Source: Limnobacter alexandrii
Lineage (GTDB): Bacteria; Pseudomonadota; Gammaproteobacteria; Burkholderiales; Burkholderiaceae_B
NCBI RefSeq assembly: GCF_005871185.1
Contig: NZ_SWKN01000006.1
Span: 1,218,451-1,282,450, forward strand
Direction of reading: 5' to 3'
DNA length: 64,000 nucleotides
Shown: positions 44,662 to 53,345 of the stretch, piece by piece
Numbering within the stretch: the first letter of the stretch is position 1
Layout: each line of letters opens with the position of its first letter
The notes under the pieces: model-generated
Databases searched by the model: none
Told to the model about the DNA's origin: nothing
Seen by the model: the letters and a program-made list of their open reading frames with translations, nothing else
Program-made: the position numbers and the translations under genes

Positions 44662-46253
44662 AGCTACGCCGCCTGGCACGCATTGCACTGGTGGCCCGAA
44701 GGTATGGCCTGTTCCTGATTGCAGCAGACTCCATCAACAATGGCTTTGCCAAGTGGTTTCTCACGATCATTTCCTCTCGTTCGCATGTTCAGGCGCCGCG
44801 TGGCGAACGCATGCGTCGGGCCCTTGAAGACCTTGGTCCCTTGTTTGTCAAATTCGGGCAGTTGTTGTCCACCCGCCGGGATTTGTTGCCAGAGGATGTG
44901 GCCGACGAGCTGGCCAAGCTGCAAGACCAGGTGCCCGCGTTTTCTTCCGAGAAAGCCCGTGAATTGATAGAAGCCAGCCTGGGGCGACAAATTGACGACA
45001 TGTTTCTGGATTTCCAGAACATGCCTGTGGCCAGCGCTTCCATTGCCCAGGTTCACTTTGCGGTGATCAAAGCCGGTGAACATGAAGGTAAAAAGGTGGC
45101 CGTGAAGGTGCTGCGCCCCGGCATGATTGAGGTGATCGACAAAGACCTGGCCTTGATGAAAACAGCGGCCCAGTGGATCGAGAAAATTTCCTCAGACGGC
45201 AAGCGCTTGAAACCCCGCGAAGTGGTGGCTGAGTTCAACAAGTACTTGCACGATGAACTGGACCTGATGCGAGAAGCCGCCAATGCTTCGCAGTTGCGTC
45301 GTAATTTCTCGCCAACTTCAGGCAGCGGACATTTGTTGCGTGTTCCGGAAATGTATTGGGATTATTGCTGCAGCACTGTGATCACCATGGAGCGCATGCA
45401 CGGCATTCCAATTTCCCAGATTGAACGGCTGCGCGAAAACAATATCGATCTGAAAAAGCTGTCCCGTGAGGGAGTGGAAATTTTTTTCACCCAGGTGTTT
45501 CGAGACGGTTTTTTTCATGCTGACATGCACCCCGGCAATATTTATGTGGGTGATCAACCCGAGGATTTTGGCCGTTACATCGCATTGGACTTCGGCATTG
45601 TTGGCACGCTTAGCGACGTAGACAAGCAGTACCTGGCGCAGAACTTTCTGGCCTTCTTCCGGCAAGACTACAAACGGGTGGCCGAGCTGCATGTTCAATC
45701 GGGCTGGGTGCCCAAGGGCACGCGCATCGACGAGCTTGAATCCGCCATTCGCGCCTGTATTGAACCTTTCTTTGGAAAGCCACTGAAAGAAATTTCACTG
45801 GGTCAGGCCTTGATGCGCCTGTTTCAAACCTCTCGCCGTTTCAATGTGGAAATTCAGCCGCAGTTGGTATTGCTTCAAAAAACCTTGCTGAACGTCGAGG
45901 GGCTGGGGCGTCAACTCGATCCCGATCTTGATCTTTGGAAAACCGCCAAGCCTTATCTGGAAAACTGGATGCACCAGCAAATTGGCTTGAAAGGCTTTCA
46001 ATCCAGTTTGCAATGGGAAGCTGCGCAGTGGTCTCAAATTTTGCCAGCCTTGCCGCGTTTGCTCCATCAAACCCTGACGCACTCCAATGGCCGGGTGGAT
46101 GATCAAATTGAACAACTGGTGAAACAGCAAAAGCGCCTGAATCGTGCCTTGTTCTGGATGGTGTTCATGTTGGCCGTGCTATTTGGTGTGGTCGCACTTG
46201 ATCTGTTGTGGCCTTATTTGATTGCTTACTCGGGCACCAAGGGACTTTTCTAG
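44658..46253 (+). CDS. ubiB: Ubiquinone biosynthesis atypical kinase UbiB
   Basis: 531 residues. ABC1/ADCK/UbiB fold: KxGQ motif in [11 protein letters not shown] near 70, [14 protein letters not shown] (Ala-rich loop) near 120-135, [17 protein letters not shown] and LDFGIVG. Two hydrophobic segments near the C-terminus (about 490-525) anchor it to the membrane. Needed for ubiquinone synthesis; ATPase rather than protein kinase. Confidence 0.94.
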   Translation: MKLRRLARIALVARRYGLFLIAADSINNGFAKWFLTIISSRSHVQAPRGERMRRALEDLGPLFVKFGQLLSTRRDLLPEDVADELAKLQDQVPAFSSEKARELIEASLGRQIDDMFLDFQNMPVASASIAQVHFAVIKAGEHEGKKVAVKVLRPGMIEVIDKDLALMKTAAQWIEKISSDGKRLKPREVVAEFNKYLHDELDLMREAANASQLRRNFSPTSGSGHLLRVPEMYWDYCCSTVITMERMHGIPISQIERLRENNIDLKKLSREGVEIFFTQVFRDGFFHADMHPGNIYVGDQPEDFGRYIALDFGIVGTLSDVDKQYLAQNFLAFFRQDYKRVAELHVQSGWVPKGTRIDELESAIRACIEPFFGKPLKEISLGQALMRLFQTSRRFNVEIQPQLVLLQKTLLNVEGLGRQLDPDLDLWKTAKPYLENWMHQQIGLKGFQSSLQWEAAQWSQILPALPRLLHQTLTHSNGRVDDQIEQLVKQQKRLNRALFWMVFMLAVLFGVVALDLLWPYLIAYSGTKGLF

Positions 46254-46314
46254 CCCTGCGCATGTTTCTTGCCTATAATCCGAAATCATTTTTTCTCTCT
46301 GGTGGGTTTTCAAG

Positions 46315-47760
46315 ATGTTGCTTGCCTCCGTTGTAGTCTATTTGCTGGTTTCTGTAATGATTGGCCTGTATGTGGCCAGAAATGTGAGCACTGCGGCGGA
46401 TTACGCCGTGGCCGGCAGGCATCTTTCCCTGCCCATTGTGACCGCCACGGTGTTTGCCACCTGGTTTGGCTCGGAAACCGTGCTGGGCATTTCTTCCACC
46501 TTTGTGGAAGAGGGTTTGAGCGGCATTGTGGCCGACCCGTTTGGCGCCTCCATGTGCCTGATTCTGGCGGGTTTGTTCATCGCCCCCAAAATATATCGTC
46601 TGAATCTGCTCACCTTGGGCGACTACTACCGCGTGCGTTACAATCGGGCGGTTGAAGTTTTTTGCAGCGCCTGTATTGTCGTTTCTTACCTGGGGTGGGT
46701 GGCCGCGCAAATCAGTGCACTGGGATTGATCTTCAATGTGCTCACAGATGGTGCAATTTCCCAAGAATGGGGCATGGTCATCGGCGCCAGTGTGGTGCTT
46801 ATTTACACTTTGTTCGGTGGCATGTTGTCAGTGGCCATTCTCGATTTCATTCAAATGGTCGTGATCGCAGCGGGCTTGGTGTACATCATGTGGATTGTGG
46901 CCGACCTGGCTGGCGGCGTTGGCACAGTGGTAGACCATGCTGAGGCCGCGGGCAAGCTGCAGCTTTTCCCTGAGGAATTCAGTTACGTGTTGTGGGTGCC
47001 ATTTGTGGGTGCCTTCCTGACCATGGCTTTCGGGTCCATTCCCCAGCAGGATATTTTCCAGCGCATCAGTTCCGCCAAAGATGAAAAAACCGCCGTGCGC
47101 GGTGCAGTGCTGGGTGGTTCCATGTACTTTTTCTTTGCGTTTATTCCGGTGTTTTTGGCCTACGGCGCGATCATGATCGACCCGGCCACGTTCGGTGCAA
47201 TGGTGTCTGAAGATTCCCAAATGGTATTGCCCAACCTGGTGTTGATGCACACGCCTTTGCTGGCGCAAATCATCTTCTTTGGTGCGCTGATCTCTGCGAT
47301 CATGAGTACTTCAAGTGCCACTTTGCTGGCACCGTCAGTTTCCTTCGCTGAAAATATTGTCAAAAACATTTATCCCAAAATGGACGACAAGGCATTGCTG
47401 TTGACCATGCGAATTTCGGTTTTCGTGTTCACCATCATTGTGGTGGCCTTTGCCATTAACAGTGAGTCTTCGATTTTCGAGATGGTTGAAAGCGCCTATG
47501 AAATTACCTTGGCTGCCGCATTTGTTCCGCTGGTGTTTGGCCTGTACTGGAAGGGTGCCACCTCGCAAGGCGCGGTGTGGTCAATCATTGTGGGTGTCAG
47601 CAGCTGGCTGATCGCCAAAAACTTTTTCCCCAGCGAAATTTGGCCGCCGCAACTGTTGGGCATGGTGCTGGGTTTGTTCACCATGATCATCGCGTCGCTG
47701 TTGCCACAATGGATTGAACACCGGCCAGCGTTGCGTGACGGCGTTATTCACCCACATTGA
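46315..47760 (+). CDS. Sodium:solute symporter family protein
   Basis: 481 residues, about 13 membrane segments. Motifs YAVAGRHLSLPIVTATVFATWFG near 35-57, GDYYRVRYNR near 103 and the conserved GSIPQQDIFQRISSAKDEKTA near 245. Substrate class cannot be told; no histidine-kinase extension. A TATAAT lies about 40 bases upstream (46272 region). Confidence 0.87.
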   Translation: MLLASVVVYLLVSVMIGLYVARNVSTAADYAVAGRHLSLPIVTATVFATWFGSETVLGISSTFVEEGLSGIVADPFGASMCLILAGLFIAPKIYRLNLLTLGDYYRVRYNRAVEVFCSACIVVSYLGWVAAQISALGLIFNVLTDGAISQEWGMVIGASVVLIYTLFGGMLSVAILDFIQMVVIAAGLVYIMWIVADLAGGVGTVVDHAEAAGKLQLFPEEFSYVLWVPFVGAFLTMAFGSIPQQDIFQRISSAKDEKTAVRGAVLGGSMYFFFAFIPVFLAYGAIMIDPATFGAMVSEDSQMVLPNLVLMHTPLLAQIIFFGALISAIMSTSSATLLAPSVSFAENIVKNIYPKMDDKALLLTMRISVFVFTIIVVAFAINSESSIFEMVESAYEITLAAAFVPLVFGLYWKGATSQGAVWSIIVGVSSWLIAKNFFPSEIWPPQLLGMVLGLFTMIIASLLPQWIEHRPALRDGVIHPH

Positions 47761-47762
47761 GC

Positions 47763-47801
47763 TAAAATAGCCGGATTACCTTTGTTGAAAGTGATCCGGC
47801 T
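47763..47801 (+). promoter_or_regulatory. cysM leader: -10-like site and hairpin abutting the start codon
   Basis: TAAAAT (47763-47768) is followed by an inverted repeat AGCCGGATTAC (47769-47779) / GTGATCCGGCT (47791-47801), eight perfect pairs plus wobble, with an eleven-base loop ending directly against the GTG start at 47802. This could limit ribosome access to cysM. Confidence 0.45.
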
Positions 47802-48704
47802 GTGAAATACCTCACCATTGAAGACACCATCGGCAACACTCCCCTGGTGCAGTTGCAACGTTTGCCCGGAAAAGCCAATGCTGATCGTGGCAATGTGATT
47901 TTGGGCAAACTGGAAGGCAACAACCCTGCCGGTTCCGTCAAAGACCGCCCAGCCATTTCCATGATCAAGCGTGCCGAGGCCCGCGGCACCATCAAGCCGG
48001 GCGATACGTTGATCGAGGCCACTTCCGGCAACACCGGCATTGCGCTTGCCATGGCTGCCGCCATTCGCGGATACCGCATGGTACTCATCATGCCCGAACA
48101 CCTCAGCATTGAACGTCGCCAAACCATGCGTGCTTTCGGTGCGGAAATCATTTTGACCCCCCAAAAAGGCGGCATGGAATATGCGCGCGACCTGGCCGAG
48201 CAAATGCGCGATCAGGGCAAGGGCGTGATTCTTGATCAGTTCGCCAACGAAGACAATCCGCTGGCACATTTCGAAACCACTGGCCCGGAAATTTGGCGTG
48301 ACACGGGTGGCCAGGTGACCCATTTTGTCAGTGCAATGGGCACCACAGGTTCAATCATGGGCGTGTCCCGTTACTTGAAAAGCCAGAACCCCAATGTGCA
48401 AATTATTGGCGCGGAGCCCAGCGAGGGTTCGCAAATTCCGGGCATTCGCAAATGGCCGCAAGAATACCTGCCCAAAATTTACAAACCTGCCGGTGTAGAC
48501 CGTGTGGTGCAGGTCACCCAGCTTGAGGCCGAGGAAATGGCCCGAAAAATGGCTGCGGAAGAGGGTATTTTTTGCGGTATTTCAGCAGCAGGTGCGGCGC
48601 ACATTGCCCTGAAAATTGCTCAAGAAGTTGAAAACGCAACCATCGTTTTTATCGTATGCGACCGTGGCGATCGTTACTTGTCTACAGGGGTATTTCCTGC
48701 CTGA
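47802..48704 (+). CDS. cysM: Cysteine synthase B (O-acetylserine sulfhydrylase) CysM
   Basis: 300 residues. PLP-binding lysine in NNPAGSVKDRPA (near 45), TSGNTGIALAMAAAIRGY near 70-86, and IERRQTMRAFGAEIILTP, the CysM-type residue pattern rather than CysK. Makes cysteine from O-acetylserine and sulfide or thiosulfate; the thiosulfate-using B isoform suits an organism that handles reduced sulfur. GTG start. Confidence 0.93.
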   Translation: MKYLTIEDTIGNTPLVQLQRLPGKANADRGNVILGKLEGNNPAGSVKDRPAISMIKRAEARGTIKPGDTLIEATSGNTGIALAMAAAIRGYRMVLIMPEHLSIERRQTMRAFGAEIILTPQKGGMEYARDLAEQMRDQGKGVILDQFANEDNPLAHFETTGPEIWRDTGGQVTHFVSAMGTTGSIMGVSRYLKSQNPNVQIIGAEPSEGSQIPGIRKWPQEYLPKIYKPAGVDRVVQVTQLEAEEMARKMAAEEGIFCGISAAGAAHIALKIAQEVENATIVFIVCDRGDRYLSTGVFPA

Positions 48705-48712
48705 CCACACAC

Positions 48713-49768
48713 TCAATTCAGCATGTCCCGTCTTAGCTTCAACGCTTCGCTGAGTTCCAGCACGGCGTTGGCATAGAAGGAGCTTCGGTTGTAACGGGTG
48801 ACCACGTAAAAGTTTTGCCCGCCTGCCACGAATGCAGGCTCGGCTTCTCCGCGCACCAGTTCAATCAGTGCCAATTTTTCGTCGGGCAAAGTTTCACCGT
48901 TCAATTTCACGCCTTTTTGCTGCATCACTGCTGGGGTAAAGGTGGGCACAATATCGGGCGCCAGCAGTTCCTTCAAATTGTCTGCATGCTCAATGTCCAC
49001 CAGCACACGGGTTGCTTTTCCCGTTTCCCAGCCATGTACTTTCAAAAAATTGGCCACGCTGAAAATGGCATCCCGGCGGCTGTGGAACAGGTCGACGATG
49101 CCATCGCCGTCGCCGTCTACTGCATAGGCTGTCCACGAGCTGGGCATGAATTGCCCCAGACCAATTGCGCCTGCATACGATCCTTTCACCTCCAAAGCAT
49201 CCAGATGGGTTCGGTTGCACAAGGCAATGAAAGCTTCCAGCTCACTGAGGAAAAACTCCGAGCGGTCACGTTGACCTTCCGGGTAAGCAAAGGCCAGCGT
49301 CGCCAAAGAATCCAGCACCCGGTAATTGCCAATGTGTTGCCCGTAAATTGTTTCTACACCAATGATGGCCACGATCACTTCTTGCGGAATGCCATATTTG
49401 GCCTCTGCCTCTTTCAGGGTGTCGAGGTTGGCGTCCCAAAATTCAATGCCTTTGCGTATCCGGTAAGGCTCCACAAAACGGCTGCGGTAGGTATCCCAGT
49501 TTCGAACACTTTTTTTCTTGGGTGGTTGAACAGCCCTGACCACGGCGGGCAATAAGTCAGCCTGTTTCAACAGTTCCAGCGTGGTGTTGGCAGGAATTCC
49601 TTCTTTGCTCTGCAGGCGTTCGGCCAGGGCGGCGGCATTGGTGTGCTCAGCAAAATTAACCTTGTTGCTGTCTTGGGCGTGCACAGCTTGAGTGCAAAGC
49701 GCTGTGCTGATTAGAATGGAGGCAAAGCTTGTTAAGATTCGTTGAGCAGTCACAAAAGGAGTCAGCAT
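48713..49768 (-). CDS. Membrane-bound lytic transglycosylase MltB-like
   Basis: 351 residues from ATG 49768, giving a signal peptide (about 1-31, ending AVHAQ). Family B lytic transglycosylase: catalytic Glu in IIGVETIYGQHIGNYRVLDSLATL (near 155), and SYAGAIGLGQFMPSSWTAY near 225. Cleaves peptidoglycan with 1,6-anhydro product formation. An in-frame GTG upstream at 49846 would add 26 residues before the signal. No lipobox cysteine is seen, so it is probably soluble in the periplasm. Confidence 0.88.
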   Translation of the reverse strand: MLTPFVTAQRILTSFASILISTALCTQAVHAQDSNKVNFAEHTNAAALAERLQSKEGIPANTTLELLKQADLLPAVVRAVQPPKKKSVRNWDTYRSRFVEPYRIRKGIEFWDANLDTLKEAEAKYGIPQEVIVAIIGVETIYGQHIGNYRVLDSLATLAFAYPEGQRDRSEFFLSELEAFIALCNRTHLDALEVKGSYAGAIGLGQFMPSSWTAYAVDGDGDGIVDLFHSRRDAIFSVANFLKVHGWETGKATRVLVDIEHADNLKELLAPDIVPTFTPAVMQQKGVKLNGETLPDEKLALIELVRGEAEPAFVAGGQNFYVVTRYNRSSFYANAVLELSEALKLRRDMLN

Positions 49769-49883
49769 GTCCGGTGTAGGCGTATTCAATAGAAGTAGAG
49801 GTCGACCCGGCGCGTGTTTACTTGGTTTGGCAGGTCCGATGTTCACTATAACCCAGCATTCGCGTGCTGTTTGGGCCTAAGCC

Positions 49884-50804
49884 ATGACCACAGCCTATAT
49901 TTCCCACAATGATTGCGCTCTGCACAACCCGGGCTTGGGTCACCCCGAAAGCATGGCCCGCTTGCGCGTGATTCGTGAAAAATTGCAAACCTCCGATTTG
50001 TGGCCCCGCTTGGTGCATTGCGAGGCGCCCGAGGTGCCGTGGTCGGCTGTGACCGCAGTGCACACCCCAGCTTATGTTGAAAGTATCAAAGCGCGTTTTC
50101 CGCTGAAGCGGAATATCGACATTGATGGCGACACCACGTTGTCCGAATTCTCGCTGGATGCTGCACGCCGCGCTGCGGGTGCCTGTGTGCATGCTGTGGA
50201 TTTGGTCATGGCGCATGCTGTGAACAATGCATTTTGCGCTGTTCGCCCACCAGGTCACCATGCCTGTGTGGACCGTGCCATGGGCTTTTGCGTGTTCAAC
50301 AATGTCGCCATTGCCGCGCAACATGCAATTGATGCCTACCGGCTCGAGCGGGTGCTGATCGTGGATTTCGACGTGCACCATGGCAACGGCACCGAGCATG
50401 CCTTCGCCAACAACCCCAAGGTACTGATGTGCAGCACTTTTCAGTCGCCGCTTTACCCCTTCAGTGGAGGGCTGGACGGCGCACGCAATATGGTGAACTG
50501 CCCGATTCAGCCTGGCGGTGGGCGTGAGGAAATCAAACAGGCCATTCAAACCCACTGGGTTGACGCAATTGACCGATTCAAGCCGCAGTTGGTGCTGGTC
50601 TCGGCAGGGTTTGATGCCCATGAAAGTGATCCCCTGGCCGACATGCGATTGACCACAGAGGACTACGGCTGGATTACCCAGTTTTTGAAGCGTGTGGCTG
50701 AGGAATATTGCGACGGCAAACTGGTCAGCACGCTGGAAGGCGGTTATGAGCTGGAGGCTTTGGCCGATTCTGTCTATGCCCATGTGGAGGCGCTTGCATC
50801 GTGA
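49884..50804 (+). CDS. Histone deacetylase superfamily protein
   Basis: 306 residues. Zinc-dependent deacetylase fold: RPPGHHACVDRAMGFCVFNN (catalytic His pair near 130) and IVDFDVHHGNGT with the zinc-binding Asp and His near 165, plus SAGFDAHESDPL. Bacterial members act on acetylpolyamines or acetoin-like substrates, not histones. Ends overlapping the carbonic anhydrase start (GTGA). Divergent from mltB. Confidence 0.9.
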   Translation: MTTAYISHNDCALHNPGLGHPESMARLRVIREKLQTSDLWPRLVHCEAPEVPWSAVTAVHTPAYVESIKARFPLKRNIDIDGDTTLSEFSLDAARRAAGACVHAVDLVMAHAVNNAFCAVRPPGHHACVDRAMGFCVFNNVAIAAQHAIDAYRLERVLIVDFDVHHGNGTEHAFANNPKVLMCSTFQSPLYPFSGGLDGARNMVNCPIQPGGGREEIKQAIQTHWVDAIDRFKPQLVLVSAGFDAHESDPLADMRLTTEDYGWITQFLKRVAEEYCDGKLVSTLEGGYELEALADSVYAHVEALAS

Positions 50805-51490
50805 TTTTTTCGACACCCGCGCCATATTCTGAAAACCGCTTGAATGAAATGCTGGCACGCAATGCTGAATGGGCGGGGCAAATTACTGCGCAAGACCCGG
50901 ATTATTTCAAACGACTTTCCGCAGGGCAAAGCCCGGCGTTCACGGTGGTGAGCTGTTGTGACAGCCGGGCCGACCCCAATACCTTGCTGCAAAGCAATCT
51001 GGGCGAATTGTTCGTTTATAAAAACGTAGCCAACCAAGCCGGCTTGAACGATCTCAGCTTGCAAACAGCACTGCAGTTCTCCATCGACAGCCTGAAGGTA
51101 AAGCACCTGTTGGTGTTTGGGCATCACAATTGCGGCGGTGTTCGAATTGCACTGGGCTTGCACGCGGGCGGTGCGCCTGGCGACTGGCTGGAGGGTGTAC
51201 GTGAATTGGCCCACGATCACCAGTTGTTCAACCCGGCCACGCCTGCGGAGGCCAACCGGAATGTGGACAAGTTGTGCGAGCTGAATGTGATTCAGCAGGT
51301 GCGGCTGGCAGCTTTGAGCCCCGCCGTCAATGCAGCCTGGGGCCGTGGGGAGCCGGTGGCTGTTGGTGGCCTGGTGTATAGCCTGACCACGGGTCGGGTG
51401 ATCGATCTGGATTGCACCATTCGAAGCCGTGATGAAATCGATGAGCGCTGCTTTTCAGCGATGAAATCGATCTGTGCCCGCTACCAATGA
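50801..51490 (+). CDS. Beta-class carbonic anhydrase
   Basis: 229 residues. Zinc ligands C52 in CCDSR (motif CxDSR), H108 and C111 in GHHNCGGV. Converts CO2 to bicarbonate, supplying carboxylases and carbamoyl phosphate synthase. The GTG start overlaps the deacetylase stop by four bases. Length is typical of cytosolic beta enzymes (no signal peptide). Confidence 0.93.
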   Translation: MIFSTPAPYSENRLNEMLARNAEWAGQITAQDPDYFKRLSAGQSPAFTVVSCCDSRADPNTLLQSNLGELFVYKNVANQAGLNDLSLQTALQFSIDSLKVKHLLVFGHHNCGGVRIALGLHAGGAPGDWLEGVRELAHDHQLFNPATPAEANRNVDKLCELNVIQQVRLAALSPAVNAAWGRGEPVAVGGLVYSLTTGRVIDLDCTIRSRDEIDERCFSAMKSICARYQ

Positions 51491-51509
51491 CCTCGACAAA
51501 CCCCCCCCT

Positions 51510-51573
51510 TAGAGTGTAGACTCTATGAAAAATCGAACGATCGTGCGTTTTTCTACAAAACGCTTCGTATAAT
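51510..51573 (+). promoter_or_regulatory. Promoter region of etfBA with palindrome
   Basis: TAGAGT-GTAG-ACTCTA (51510-51525) is a perfect six-base inverted repeat about 40 bases upstream of a TATAAT (51568-51573). The palindrome may be an operator; the -35 element is not clear. Confidence 0.4.
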
Positions 51574-51614
51574 CCAAATTACACATTTTCCAATTTCAAG
51601 AAGGGATGGCTTGC

Positions 51615-52364
51615 ATGAAGATCCTGGTACCCGTTAAACGCGTAGTCGATTACAACGTGAAAGTGCGCTGCAAAAGCGATGGTTCTGGCGTAGATATTGC
51701 CAACGTAAAAATGTCCATGAACCCCTTTGACGAAATCGCCGTTGAAGAAGCCACACGCCTGAAAGAAGCTGGTGTGGCCACTGAAGTGATTGCCGTGAGC
51801 TGTGGCGTAGCCCAGTGTGTTGAAACCCTGCGCACTGCCGCCGCCATTGGCGCAGACCGCGGCATTTTGGTTGAAACCGATGTTGAGCTGCAACCTTTGG
51901 CTGTGGCCAAGATCCTGAAAGCCATCGTTGAGAAAGAAGGCATTGACCTGGTCATCATGGGCAAGCAAGCGATTGACGACGATTGCAACCAAACCGGCCA
52001 AATGCTGGCCGCCCTTGCAGACATGCCACAAGGCACCTTCGCATCCAAAGTGGTGGTTGAAGGCGGCAAAGTGAATGTAACCCGTGAAGTGGATGGTGGA
52101 CTGGAAACAGTCAGCCTGAGCCTGCCAGCGGTGGTTACTACCGACCTGCGCTTGAACGAGCCACGTTATGTCACCTTGCCCAACATCATGAAGGCCAAGA
52201 AGAAACAGATTGACACCATCAAGCCCGCTGATTTGGGCGTGAATGTTGACCCACGCATTAAAACCCTGAAAGTAAGCGATCCACCCGTGCGTTCAGCCGG
52301 CATCACCGTGCCCGATGTGGCCACGCTGGTCGACAAGCTGAAGAACGAAGCCAAAGTGATCTAA
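51615..52364 (+). CDS. etfB: Electron transfer flavoprotein beta subunit
   Basis: 249 residues. [17 protein letters not shown] at the start, [16 protein letters not shown] and [20 protein letters not shown], the AMP-binding region of EtfB. With EtfA it carries electrons from acyl-CoA dehydrogenases to ETF:ubiquinone oxidoreductase. ATG 51615 is nine bases after AAGGG, unlike the in-frame ATG at 51606 that touches it. Confidence 0.95.
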   Translation: MKILVPVKRVVDYNVKVRCKSDGSGVDIANVKMSMNPFDEIAVEEATRLKEAGVATEVIAVSCGVAQCVETLRTAAAIGADRGILVETDVELQPLAVAKILKAIVEKEGIDLVIMGKQAIDDDCNQTGQMLAALADMPQGTFASKVVVEGGKVNVTREVDGGLETVSLSLPAVVTTDLRLNEPRYVTLPNIMKAKKKQIDTIKPADLGVNVDPRIKTLKVSDPPVRSAGITVPDVATLVDKLKNEAKVI

Positions 52365-52388
52365 ACAGGGACAAAAGGAGCACAAATC

Positions 52389-53318
52389 ATGTCAGTACTC
52401 GTTATTGCAGAACACGACAATCAAAGCATCAAGCCCGCCACGCTGAACACCATCGCTGCGGCCCAGAAAATTGGTGGCGACATCCACGTGCTGGTCTCCG
52501 GCAAAGGTTGTGGCGCTGCCGCCGAGCAAGCAGCCAAAGCCGCTGGTGTGGCCAAGGTGTTGGTTGCAGATTCTGATTCACTGGGTGACCAGTTGGCAGA
52601 AAACTTTGCAGCGCAAATTCTGGCAATCGCCGGTAACTACGGCCACATTCTGGCCCCGGCAACCAGCGTGGGCAAAAACGTGTTGCCACGTGTGGCGGCC
52701 AAGCTGGATGTTGCGCAAATTTCCGACATCATCAGCGTTGAAAGCGCCGACACATTCACACGTCCTATTTACGCAGGCAACGTGATTGCAACCGTGCAGT
52801 CTTCAGACGCGACCAAGGTGATCACTGTGCGTACAACAGCCTTTGATCCAGTGGCTGCTGAAGGTGGCTCAGCCGCCATTGAAAACTTGAGCGCTGCGGC
52901 CGATTCCGGCAAGTCCACGTTTGTAAGCCGTGAAGTGGCCAAGAGCGACCGTCCTGAGTTGACCGCCGCTGGCACCATTATTTCTGGTGGCCGTGGCATG
53001 GGCTCTGCTGAAAACTTCAGCGTACTGAACCCCTTGGCTGACAAGTTGAATGCGGCCATTGGTGCTTCACGTGCCGCAGTGGATGCAGGCTATGCACCCA
53101 ACGACTGGCAAGTGGGTCAAACCGGCAAAATCGTGGCGCCGCAGTTGTACATGGCTTTCGGTATTTCCGGTGCCATTCAGCACTTGGCTGGCATGAAAGA
53201 CAGCAAGGTAATTGTGGCTGTGAACAAAGACCCCGAAGCACCTATTTTCGGCGTGGCCGATTATGGCCTGGTGGGCGACTTGTTCGATGTAGTGCCACAA
53301 CTGACCGAAAAGCTGTAA
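52389..53318 (+). CDS. etfA: Electron transfer flavoprotein alpha subunit
   Basis: 309 residues. N-terminal alpha/beta part and the C-terminal FAD-binding motif GRGMGSAENFSVLNPLAD near 200, then ASRAAVDAGYAPNDWQVGQTGK and SGAIQHLAGMKDSKVIVAVNKDPEAPIF. Twenty-four bases after etfB, AAAAGGAG upstream. Partner of EtfB. Confidence 0.95.
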   Translation: MSVLVIAEHDNQSIKPATLNTIAAAQKIGGDIHVLVSGKGCGAAAEQAAKAAGVAKVLVADSDSLGDQLAENFAAQILAIAGNYGHILAPATSVGKNVLPRVAAKLDVAQISDIISVESADTFTRPIYAGNVIATVQSSDATKVITVRTTAFDPVAAEGGSAAIENLSAAADSGKSTFVSREVAKSDRPELTAAGTIISGGRGMGSAENFSVLNPLADKLNAAIGASRAAVDAGYAPNDWQVGQTGKIVAPQLYMAFGISGAIQHLAGMKDSKVIVAVNKDPEAPIFGVADYGLVGDLFDVVPQLTEKL

Positions 53319-53345
53319 ACAAAAAAACTGTATTTGGAGACGACA

